DNA from: an uncultured Synergistia bacterium
GTDB lineage: Bacteria > Eremiobacterota > SpSt-956 > JAKJGF01
Direction of reading: 5' to 3'
NCBI GenBank assembly: GCA_937888925.1
Contig: CALARM010000928.1
Location: 1-7,958, forward strand
Length of the DNA: 7,958 bases
The notes under the pieces are model-generated. The model was given only the letters and a program-made list of their open reading frames with translations, had not been told where the DNA came from and made no database searches. The first letter of the stretch is position 1. Each line of letters starts with the position of its first letter. The position numbers and the translations under genes are program-made. Below, piece by piece: positions 1-6,340 of this stretch.

Positions 1-40
1 ATGTTTCTTAAGATAAATTTTAGGTCTCATTAATATTATC

Positions 41-68
41 GTGACGCGTGACGCGTGACGCGTGACGC
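41..68. repeat. Four-copy GTGACGC tandem heptamer array
   Basis: Four exact, contiguous copies of the heptamer GTGACGC (41-47, 48-54, 55-61, 62-68), preceded by ATC and followed by GA. It is a GC-rich island in very AT-rich noncoding DNA. A related four-unit array with the same ATC/GA borders lies at 6172-6199. Short heptamer arrays of this type are known in cyanobacteria as STRR sequences and occur in other bacteria; their function is not established. The array is clear from the sequence; any role is unknown. Confidence 0.95.
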
Positions 69-186
69 GAGGATGATCCTGCATATATTAAAGTGTTATA
101 GATAATTTCTTTTTAATTTTTATAAATCCTTTATTTTAAAAAAGAAAATCATCTGGTAAGATTGATAACAGAAAAATAATATGAGA

Positions 187-198
187 TAGTATATACTA
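187..198. promoter_or_regulatory. 12-bp palindrome overlapping a possible -10 box
   Basis: TAGTATATACTA is a perfect 12-bp palindrome. It contains TATACT (192-197), one base from the TATAAT -10 consensus. A well-spaced -35 is lacking: TTGATA at 162-167 is 24 nt away, too far. This could be an operator over a regulated promoter for the downstream operon, but AT-rich palindromes also arise by chance. The palindrome is seen directly; the role is inferred. Confidence 0.3.
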
Positions 199-212
199 AA
201 GAAAATTATGTT

Positions 213-244
213 GGATTTTGCTAAAAAATCCTGGTAGTTTTAGC
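213..244 (+). promoter_or_regulatory. Two mutually exclusive hairpins in the operon leader
   Basis: GGATTTT (213-219) pairs perfectly with AAAATCC (225-231) around a 5-nt GCTAA loop. GCTAAAA (220-226) pairs perfectly with TTTTAGC (238-244) around an 11-nt loop. The two stems share bases, so only one can form at a time, which is the geometry of attenuator-type switches. The stems are AT-rich and weak, and no strong U-tract follows, so function is speculative. Confidence 0.3.
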
Positions 245-308
245 TATTTTCCTGAAAATTATATTAAATATGGTGGAGGAAATTTTTTAGCATCATAAAA
301 TATTACTT

Positions 309-1247
309 ATGAGAGATATAGATAAAACTAAAGAAGAACTTATAGATGAAGTCGGCCTGTTACGTAAAAAAGTAAGTGAATTAGAACAGGTAGCCTCTGA
401 AAGTAGAAAAATAGAGACAGAATTGCTGGAAACAAAGAAGTCTACAGAGGCTACATTAAAGGAACTCAAGGATACAAATCTGCAGCTTGAACAGGCCATA
501 GAAAAAGCCAATCAAATGGCAGTCATAGCAGAAATTGGAAATATTACAAAGAGCCAGTTTCTGAGTAATATGAATCATGAATTCCGCACACCTATGAATG
601 CCATACTTGGCATGTCAAATCTGCTTCTAGATACCACTCTTACGGGAGAACAGAGAGAATGGGTTGAAGTAATTATAAGTGCAGGTAATTCACTCTTTTC
701 TCTCCTGAGCGAAATACTTACTCTTACGGAAATACAGGACGGGCAATTTGAGCTTGATGAGATCCAATTTAAAGTCCGGCCTTTTATTGAAGATATCATT
801 AAAAATTTCCGCACTGACGCAGAAAAAAAAGGGCTCGGTCTGTACCATTATGTCAGAGAGGATATACCGGCAACTTTACTGGGTGATAGCCGGTTATTGA
901 AAACTATAGTTGTTAAAATTTTAGAAAATGCTATTAAATTTACTGACACAGGTGAGATTGTAATCAAAGTCGAACCGGAAAACTCTGAAAAAGATGAGAC
1001 AGTAACACTTCATTTCTCCGTTTCAGATACCGGTATTGGTATTGCAGAAGACAAACTGGATGTAATATTCGACACTTTCACACAGATAGATAGTTCTCTA
1101 TCAAGGAAATATGAAGGCATTGGTATCGGTCTTTCTATAGCACAGAAACTTGTTACAATCCTGGGCGGTAAAATATGGGTTGAAAGTAAATTAAACAGGG
1201 GGAGTACGTTTCATTTTACAGTTAAATTAAATTCAGTAAATTTATGA
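309..1247 (+). CDS. Soluble sensor-less histidine kinase (HisKA + HATPase_c)
   Basis: A 312-residue ATP-dependent protein histidine kinase. Residues about 5-75 are charged and heptad-like, probably a coiled coil. A HisKA dimerisation domain follows with the phospho-acceptor H90 in NHEFRTPMNAI; E91 and T94 fit an ExxT phosphatase motif. The HATPase domain has an N box (N207 in LENAIKFT), G1 (DTGIGI, 240-245), F box (FDTFTQ, 254-259) and G2 (GIGIGLSI, 270-277). It should therefore be catalytically competent. There is no signal peptide, membrane segment, PAS/GAF sensor or receiver domain, so it is probably cytoplasmic and takes its signal from a partner. The domain style resembles the kinase core of hybrid kinases, with the cognate regulator not in view. 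It is the first gene of an operon with cheD and the HDOD gene. The ATG has no close ribosome site; GGAGGA lies 28 nt upstream, with an in-frame TAG at 288-290 between, so no longer start is possible. Confidence 0.93.
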   Translation: MRDIDKTKEELIDEVGLLRKKVSELEQVASESRKIETELLETKKSTEATLKELKDTNLQLEQAIEKANQMAVIAEIGNITKSQFLSNMNHEFRTPMNAILGMSNLLLDTTLTGEQREWVEVIISAGNSLFSLLSEILTLTEIQDGQFELDEIQFKVRPFIEDIIKNFRTDAEKKGLGLYHYVREDIPATLLGDSRLLKTIVVKILENAIKFTDTGEIVIKVEPENSEKDETVTLHFSVSDTGIGIAEDKLDVIFDTFTQIDSSLSRKYEGIGIGLSIAQKLVTILGGKIWVESKLNRGSTFHFTVKLNSVNL

Positions 1248-1262
1248 TAGAAAGGGTTTCTT

Positions 1263-1751
1263 GTGAATATTCTGGTAAGTCTTTCAGATATGAAAACAAG
1301 CAGTGATACAAAGGCAGTGTTAATTGCTCATTCCCTCGGCTCATGTATAGGAATTGCCATGTATGATCCCGTTATTCAAACAGGGGGCATATTACATTTT
1401 ATGTTTCCAAGCTCAAAACTTTCTCCCGTTAAAGCCCAGAACAATCCTTATATGTTTGCCGATACAGGTATAGCAAAATTGTTAGACACTATGTATCAAC
1501 TGGGAGCAAAAAAGGAAAACCTGAAAATTGCTGTTGCAGGAGCAGCAGAAATTATGGGGCAAACAGACTTCTTAAACATAGGGAAGCGCAATTATATAGC
1601 CACAAAATCTATTTTGAATAAATATGGTCTCACGATAGATTACGAAGATACAGGGAAAAATATTAACAGGACTCTGAAACTGGAAATAAAAAAAGGACTA
1701 TTATATATTACCATAACAGGACAGGAGGAGAAAAAAATATGTATGAAATAG
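1263..1751 (+). CDS. cheD: CheD-like chemoreceptor glutamine deamidase
   Basis: A 162-residue protein, full length for CheD, which deamidates receptor glutamines to glutamates and often works with the phosphatase CheC in chemotaxis adaptation. Family motifs seen are LGSCIGIAMYDP with the nucleophile C28, GGILHFMFP with H45, the NIGKRN segment (113-118) and EDTGKNINR near 136-144. In Thermotoga maritima CheD the catalytic residues are Cys27, His44 and Thr21. C28 and H45 match, but the position six residues before the cysteine is A22 rather than Thr, so activity may be altered. The GTG start has AAAGGG (1251-1256) 6 nt upstream and follows the kinase stop by 15 bp. The 3' end overlaps the next gene by 13 bp. 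No receptor, CheA, CheB/R or CheC gene is in the window, so the target is unknown. Confidence 0.93.
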   Translation: MNILVSLSDMKTSSDTKAVLIAHSLGSCIGIAMYDPVIQTGGILHFMFPSSKLSPVKAQNNPYMFADTGIAKLLDTMYQLGAKKENLKIAVAGAAEIMGQTDFLNIGKRNYIATKSILNKYGLTIDYEDTGKNINRTLKLEIKKGLLYITITGQEEKKICMK

Positions 1752-2596
1752 AAAAAATTATCTCCGCCATAGATTATTTGCCCCCTGTATCAGGAACAAC
1801 CCCGAAAATCCTTACCATAACAGAAGATCCTGACAGTAAAATATCTGATTTAGTAGATTTAATAAAATATGATCAGGCTATGACTGCCAATATATTAAAA
1901 ATATGTAATTCCGCTTATTTTGGTTTACCTAAAAAAATAAATACTCTGGAACAGGCTATAAATTATCTCGGGAAGAATCAGGTTGCAGAACTGGTTTTCA
2001 TGAAAAGTATGGCTAAAAATCTCAGAAAAGAACAAAAAGGTTACTGTCTCTGTGAAGGTGAATTATGGAAATATTCCATTTCTTCTGCCATTATAGCAAA
2101 AGAACTGGCAAAGGAATTTTCTATTAAGGATTCATCTCTTATATTTACGGCAGCACTTATTAAGGATATAGGGAAAGTAATACTTGATAAATATGTAGAA
2201 AATTCCTTCAAACAGATAATGGGTAATGTTTTAAAAAACGGCTGTACTTTTATAGAAGCAGAAAAGAAAATAATAGGCATAGACCATGCAGAACTGGGCG
2301 GCCTCGTAGCAGAGAAATGGAACTTCAGTGATAAAATGATTCATATAATCCGCTATCACCATCTCTCCGAACAAACTGGTGGTGAGGATATAGAAACATC
2401 TATTGTATATATGGCAGATATACTCTGTATGATGATGGGTATGGGAGTTGGCTCAGACGGACTTGCTTATAAATTTTATAAGGATGTGGCAGAAAAGCTG
2501 AATTTATCTGAAAATATCCTTATGAATGTAATGTTAGGTTTTATGGCAAATCTGAAGCAAGTCGAAGATCTTGCCGGTAATATTATAGGTAGCTAG
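1739..2596 (+). CDS. HDOD domain protein with degenerate HD motif
   Basis: A 285-residue cytoplasmic protein made almost entirely of an HDOD domain, a relative of HD phosphohydrolases generally regarded as a non-catalytic signalling or protein-binding module. Family features in order: the N-terminal LPPVSGTTPKIL segment (14-25); DLIKYDQAMTANILKICNSAYFG (40-62), a hallmark of HDOD; INTLEQAINYLG (67-78); W110; and the HD-equivalent region ALIKDIGKVIL (139-149). There the usual HD dipeptide is K142-D143. Further conserved histidines are H183 (IDHAELGGL) and the HH pair 207-208. Losing the metal-binding histidine argues against phosphodiesterase activity. The ATG has AGGAGG (1723-1728) 10 nt upstream, inside cheD, and the 13-bp overlap indicates translational coupling. 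Position in the operon suggests a protein-interaction role with the kinase or CheD; this is inference. Confidence 0.92.
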   Translation: MYEIEKIISAIDYLPPVSGTTPKILTITEDPDSKISDLVDLIKYDQAMTANILKICNSAYFGLPKKINTLEQAINYLGKNQVAELVFMKSMAKNLRKEQKGYCLCEGELWKYSISSAIIAKELAKEFSIKDSSLIFTAALIKDIGKVILDKYVENSFKQIMGNVLKNGCTFIEAEKKIIGIDHAELGGLVAEKWNFSDKMIHIIRYHHLSEQTGGEDIETSIVYMADILCMMMGMGVGSDGLAYKFYKDVAEKLNLSENILMNVMLGFMANLKQVEDLAGNIIGS

Positions 2597-2597
2597 A

Positions 2598-2624
2598 GCA
2601 TGTCATTCCCGACATTTTACATGC
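2598..2624. terminator. Possible bidirectional terminator hairpin between convergent operons
   Basis: GCATGT (2598-2603) and ACATGC (2619-2624) form a perfect 6-bp inverted repeat with a 15-nt loop. A smaller alternative stem, TGTC (2601-2604) with GACA (2611-2614), lies within it. It sits in the 49-bp gap between two convergent stop codons, where termination is expected. No long U-tract follows on either strand, so this is a weak call. Confidence 0.3.
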
Positions 2625-2639
2625 CTTCGAGTTATTCCG

Positions 2640-2712
2640 GAAATTCTATAAATTTCTCTTTACCTGAAAATCTACTTCAATTTCTCTCAGAAATTCTATA
2701 AATTTCTCTTTA
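2640..2712. repeat. 23-bp direct repeat at the 3' end of the leftward operon
   Basis: An identical 23-bp sequence occurs at 2640-2662 and 2690-2712, 50 bp apart. Each copy contains the inverted repeat GAAATT-CTATA-AATTTC, which could form a small hairpin; in the second copy the stem extends to 7 bp. The upstream copy (in gene direction) encodes KEKFIEF. Because the offset is not a multiple of three, the second copy is read in another frame as KRNL followed by the TAG stop. A local duplication thus supplies the C-terminus of the large protein. Confidence 0.85.
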
Positions 2713-5258
2713 AAAATTTCAAATTTTATCTCTTTTTCTTTTACCGGCAACCCCTCAATAGATACAGCAGGGACATTTAAAGCTAAAAGAGGATAAAACC
2801 CCATTCTTCTGCCTATTCTTTCTTCAGTCATATCAAAACCTTCATCTGAAAGGAGTTTACAGAGTTTTTCCGTAAAATTCCTGTGTGTATTAATATAAAA
2901 AGGTTTTCCTTCTCTGAGAACCCCCTTTTTCTGAAGAGATTCTTTCAAATCTTCTGCCCTGTCCGGCATTTCAAAAAAGTAAAATCTTTCTCTTATTAAA
3001 TCTGTAATAGCTTTTGCCTGTTCAGAGTCATTCAATAGAGGTGAGATGAGATTATAAATATCATTTTTTCTAAAAGATTTCAGATGTTTTATTCCTGATA
3101 TAATGGCATTTACTTTATCAATATTTCTTACCAGATCCAGAATTTTTCCTCTTCCTGCATATTCTGCGACAAAATCTCCTATAGAAGATAATACTGTCTC
3201 ATCGGGGTTTTCTATATCATCATAAATCTTTTCGTAAACATATTCTTCCAGTAATGTTTCTCGAAAGCGAAATACAGGTATATGACAGATAAGTTTCCCG
3301 TAGTGGCCACCCTGTAATATATCCTTTAAAAAAATCTGACATATTATATCTTCAGGAAAAATTTTGTAATTTTCTACAGACAGACCGGCAGAAAGTTTTT
3401 CAGAAAAATAAAAAGAACCTGCAAGAGGCAGAAGATCATTATTATCTGCTCCGAAAAAAGAAAACATATAATTAACATCCCTGTTTTTATTGTTTAGAAG
3501 CTCCACCATAAGATTTATCAAAAATCCCGAGGTTTTTGAATTTTCCGGGGAGTTATCGGAAAATTTATGATTATTATCATAACTTGTAGCAAGTAGAATT
3601 GTTTTTTTCGTTTTTTTACAGGAAGGAATAAACATAGTATAATTAATATTACCGTTTATAATGTTATGGCCTGAAGTCAGTTTTTCCACCGGTATTTTCA
3701 CCGGCAATAAAGTTACATTATAGCAGGTCTCTATATAATTCAGACATTTTTCCAGAAACAGTTGACCGAATTTATTTAAATGTTCCTCTAAAAATTCAGG
3801 AGAAAATTGAATATTATCATTAAGTGAGTAAAAATCATCGAGAAGATGCAAATTTTTCTTTATATAAGGTGCGTTATTAAGAGAAAGGTTCAGTAATTCT
3901 TTGAAGAAATGGCTACTTTTTATATCGTTTTTCAATTTATACTGTCCATAAAGTTCGGGAATTAAACTATATATGGCCTTTGCATAATCAATCCAGTCAA
4001 GGCCCTTCACCTGAGCTATAAAGTCTTCCTTTCCCTCCGAAGGCAGTTCCTTCCAGAGCAGATCTCTGTAACATTTCTCATAGGGAGCACATATCAACAT
4101 CCAGAGACCTTCACGTATTTCCATACCGCCCGTTCTTTTAGGATGTATAAGGCATCCTATTCTGGAACGATGGCCGTCCATATAACCGGCAAGAGAACAG
4201 TTGTCTCTGTAAAACTCTTTTGTATAGGATGAAGGAGCACCTTCCCTTATGAATATATAATCCTCAAGGTCAGAAAATGTTATAACTTCCCTGCCGGTGA
4301 AATATTTTGCGAAGGCAATACTGTTCTCTTCCACATATTTTTTTAACACTTCTTTATCTTCTTTGGAATCTATACAACATCCGCTGCAGCTTATATTATC
4401 AAGACTGCAAAGATAGACCTTTGAAGGAAATTCTTCTTTCTTCAGAAAAAAATTTTCCACATAATCGGCGGCACATAGAAGAGATATAATCTCTGTATGC
4501 AATAAATCACTCCTGCCATCGGGTATATTGCACCTTACACAAAAACTGTTCCACCGAAGAGATGTGTAACATTCAACGGTTTCTCCCTGAATATGAGGCA
4601 TTTCTTCAAAAAGATTTTTTTCGTAATAATCATATATATCTTTAGAAGAAAAGATTTTATAGATACCTTTTTTATAGAGATTTTTCACAAAGGGGAATTC
4701 AGGCCTTCTGGAAGACAGATTATATTTCCTCAATAACTTATAGATTTTTTTGGACAGGGAAGGACATTCATCTGTGATATAATAAGAAAAATCACTGTTC
4801 TCATCACTGTAACAGGTAAAAAGCAGATCTATTCTGGTTTTATCGATTATTTTCATCAAAGCTCTTGTATCAGAAGGAGTGTTAATATATTTTACGTGTT
4901 TATAATTCAGGGGAAATCCGGAAAGTATATCTTTTTTATCTGATGGAAGTTTAATAATATGCCAGGAAAAATCTGCATCATTAATAAATTTTTCATTTAA
5001 AACCATAAAACCGGTCAGATTATTCAGAGAAATACTGTTTAAAGGCTCATTATGGGCTAAAATTACAAGAACATTAATATGACCATGACCTGCAGTTAAA
5101 CACTTGATTGTCTCTCCCGATTCGGAGATGCCGATTTCTTCAATTCTTATCATCGTGCCACTTCTTACCATGCTGCCACTATTGATAAGCGAGGAATATT
5201 CTGTCCCATCATTTATAAAAGACAGGTCAGGTTTTAAAAATTTCAAATCACGTTTCAC
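2646..5258 (-). CDS. Large fusion protein: M14-like domain, Cys-rich YkgJ-like module, M28-like domain
   Basis: An 870-residue protein I do not recognise as a named family. Residues about 35-215 follow the M14 carboxypeptidase pattern: IEEIGISESGETI, then VLVILAHNEP (63-72), then PSDTRALMKIID and LLFTCYSDENSDFSYYI. The zinc motif HxxE is altered to H69-N-E71, and C149 stands where the third ligand His is expected. Residues 284-396 carry C284, C291-x2-C294-C295, C354, C369 (GCLIHP), C390 and C396, resembling YkgJ-type metal-binding proteins; C240-x2-C243 precedes. Residues about 550-860 resemble M28 aminopeptidases (LLATSYDNN, KTSGFLINLMVELL, FSFFGADNN...AGSFYF, LNVPAVSIEG), with metal ligands replaced (for example S559 for His). 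No signal peptide or membrane helix is seen, so it is probably cytoplasmic. The start is GTG, 9 bp after the HEAT gene stop, with no clear Shine-Dalgarno, suggesting coupling. Fold assignments rest on remembered motifs and are moderate; enzymatic peptidase activity seems unlikely. Confidence 0.6.
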   Translation of the reverse strand: MKRDLKFLKPDLSFINDGTEYSSLINSGSMVRSGTMIRIEEIGISESGETIKCLTAGHGHINVLVILAHNEPLNSISLNNLTGFMVLNEKFINDADFSWHIIKLPSDKKDILSGFPLNYKHVKYINTPSDTRALMKIIDKTRIDLLFTCYSDENSDFSYYITDECPSLSKKIYKLLRKYNLSSRRPEFPFVKNLYKKGIYKIFSSKDIYDYYEKNLFEEMPHIQGETVECYTSLRWNSFCVRCNIPDGRSDLLHTEIISLLCAADYVENFFLKKEEFPSKVYLCSLDNISCSGCCIDSKEDKEVLKKYVEENSIAFAKYFTGREVITFSDLEDYIFIREGAPSSYTKEFYRDNCSLAGYMDGHRSRIGCLIHPKRTGGMEIREGLWMLICAPYEKCYRDLLWKELPSEGKEDFIAQVKGLDWIDYAKAIYSLIPELYGQYKLKNDIKSSHFFKELLNLSLNNAPYIKKNLHLLDDFYSLNDNIQFSPEFLEEHLNKFGQLFLEKCLNYIETCYNVTLLPVKIPVEKLTSGHNIINGNINYTMFIPSCKKTKKTILLATSYDNNHKFSDNSPENSKTSGFLINLMVELLNNKNRDVNYMFSFFGADNNDLLPLAGSFYFSEKLSAGLSVENYKIFPEDIICQIFLKDILQGGHYGKLICHIPVFRFRETLLEEYVYEKIYDDIENPDETVLSSIGDFVAEYAGRGKILDLVRNIDKVNAIISGIKHLKSFRKNDIYNLISPLLNDSEQAKAITDLIRERFYFFEMPDRAEDLKESLQKKGVLREGKPFYINTHRNFTEKLCKLLSDEGFDMTEERIGRRMGFYPLLALNVPAVSIEGLPVKEKEIKFEIFKEKFIEFLREIEVDFQVKRNL

Positions 5259-5267
5259 GTATTATAA

Positions 5268-6128
5268 TCAGACACTTTCTTTAAGCTGTTCCAGAAGTGA
5301 TTCCATGGAAATTCTCACAGTAGGATTACGCTCGCTTTTAAGGATTTTTTCGACAAGATGTATATCTTCTCTGGTAGCAATTCTCTCAAGAACTCCCACT
5401 GCATTATAACGCACTTCCCAGTCTTCATCATGTAAGGATGACATTATATTATTTATACATTCCCTGTCAGGAGAATTACCTATAGCTTTCAGTGCTATAA
5501 TCCTTACCCTGGGAGATTCATCTGATAAAAACTCTTCCAATCCTTCTATTTTATCAATCCAGCCAAGTTCACATAGAGAATAAAGGGATCTGTACCTTAC
5601 AGGCCAGGATTTATCCCTGAGAGCATTTATTAAAGGTTTTAAAGTTTTTTCATTACCTATTTTACCTAAAGCTCCGATAGCATTTGCTCTATTCTTAGTG
5701 TCTTCATCTTCCGCATAATCCAGAAGTCTGTCAAAATATTCTTCTTCTCCAAGTTTTACCAGAGAATAAAGTGTCCAGATTTGAACCAGTCTTGATGGTT
5801 CTTTCAAAGTATTTTTAAGAGTCTTTATAGATTTATCATTAATACCAAAAATGCTTATAATCTCGGCAGCCCGTATTTTTACTTCTTCTTCATCTTCTTC
5901 CAGACACTTAATTATGGGCTCTACGGCTTTAACATCTCCCCTGGCTCCGAGAGATCTTACGGCATTACTTCTAACTGCAGCATTATCATCTTTCAACGCT
6001 CCTATGAGAGTTTTCAATGATTTTTTATCGGTAAAGATTGCAAGAGACCTTGCTGCACTGGCTCTTACCATAGAGTCTTCACTTTTTAAAGCTTTAATAC
6101 AATCTTCGAGATCGCTGAAATCAAACAT
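5268..6128 (-). CDS. HEAT-repeat protein (nine PBS-lyase-type repeats)
   Basis: A 286-residue protein made entirely of about nine HEAT repeats of 30-32 residues. The repeat register is visible from the VR-like dipeptide at residues 21, 52, 83, 115, 145, 177, 208, 239 and 271, each with the D..VR..A..AL...G pattern. Such alpha-solenoids are protein-binding scaffolds; some relatives act as phycobilin lyases, but nothing here points to pigment attachment. It has no signal peptide or membrane segment and is probably cytoplasmic. It is the first gene of a two-gene leftward operon, and the 9-bp gap to the large fusion protein suggests the two act together. The best Shine-Dalgarno, AGGAGT (complement of 6153-6158), is 24 nt before this ATG. 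An in-frame TTG sits 6 nt from it but is closed by a TAA after three codons, so the ATG at 6128 is the only sensible start. Confidence 0.9.
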   Translation of the reverse strand: MFDFSDLEDCIKALKSEDSMVRASAARSLAIFTDKKSLKTLIGALKDDNAAVRSNAVRSLGARGDVKAVEPIIKCLEEDEEEVKIRAAEIISIFGINDKSIKTLKNTLKEPSRLVQIWTLYSLVKLGEEEYFDRLLDYAEDEDTKNRANAIGALGKIGNEKTLKPLINALRDKSWPVRYRSLYSLCELGWIDKIEGLEEFLSDESPRVRIIALKAIGNSPDRECINNIMSSLHDEDWEVRYNAVGVLERIATREDIHLVEKILKSERNPTVRISMESLLEQLKESV

Positions 6129-6171
6129 AATTTTTTAAATAATCAACTTATTACTCCTGTAAAAATAAATC

Positions 6172-6199
6172 GTGACACGTGACGCGTGACGTGTGACAC
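6172..6199. repeat. Degenerate four-copy GTGACnC heptamer array
   Basis: Four contiguous heptamers read GTGACAC, GTGACGC, GTGACGT, GTGACAC, preceded by ATC and followed by GA. Copy number, period, GTGAC core and bordering bases match the perfect array at 41-68, so both look like copies of one element, this one having diverged. It lies between the leftward promoter and the HEAT gene, so it should be transcribed in that gene's leader. Confidence 0.9.
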
Positions 6200-6267
6200 G
6201 AAGACAGATTTTATAGCCAGAACATATTCGGAAGATACATAAAAAAATTTACACTTATATTTAATAT

Positions 6268-6296
6268 ATATTAACATAAGGTCAATTTATTGTCAA
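6268..6296 (-). promoter_or_regulatory. Sigma70-type promoter for the leftward HEAT operon
   Basis: On the minus strand TTGACA (complement of 6291-6296) matches the -35 consensus exactly. It is followed after exactly 17 nt by TAATAT (complement of 6268-6273), a four-of-six match to the -10. A second, weaker pair starting with TTGACC overlaps it. Transcription would begin near 6261, giving a leader of about 130 nt that contains the heptamer array before the HEAT start at 6128. This is pattern matching only. Confidence 0.55.
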
Positions 6297-6340
6297 AGAG
6301 ATGTTTCTATTTTTTTTATGTCAAATTGGGTTTTACTTAC

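Larger units (their letters stand above)
69..308. other. AT-rich noncoding leader upstream of the histidine kinase operon
   Basis: This 240-bp stretch has frequent stops and no open frame that looks coding. It should contain the promoter and 5' leader of the rightward operon. It holds a 12-bp palindrome at 187-198, overlapping hairpins at 213-244, and a strong Shine-Dalgarno-like GGTGGAGGA at 272-280. That last motif lies 28 nt before the annotated kinase start. A seven-codon mini-ORF (ATG at 270, TAG at 288-290) runs through it in the same frame as the kinase. No good -35/-10 pair was found by eye. Positions 1-40 also show nothing recognisable. Confidence 0.6.

Noticed and set aside
41..68. 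Heptamer arrays as a CRISPR array
   Set aside because: The units are 7 bp and contiguous, with no spacers and no cas genes nearby.
293..814. Minus-strand ORFs at 293-511 and 575-814
   Set aside because: They lie antisense inside the histidine kinase and are low-complexity Ser/Leu-rich or motif-free, typical shadows of a real gene.
2709..5247. A 16-bp AT-rich match (TTTAAAAATTTCAAAT) near both ends of the large gene
   Set aside because: Low-complexity sequence encoding Lys/Phe runs; chance matches of this sort are expected in AT-rich DNA.
5244..5258. Start of the large protein gene reads GTGAAAC GTGATTT on the minus strand, like the GTGANNN heptamers
   Set aside because: Only two units, inside coding sequence, with no further periodicity; probably chance.
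5104..5409. Plus-strand ORFs at 4307-4489, 5104-5409 and 5851-6138
   Set aside because: They are antisense to the large fusion and HEAT genes, whose motifs and repeats prove the minus-strand frames.
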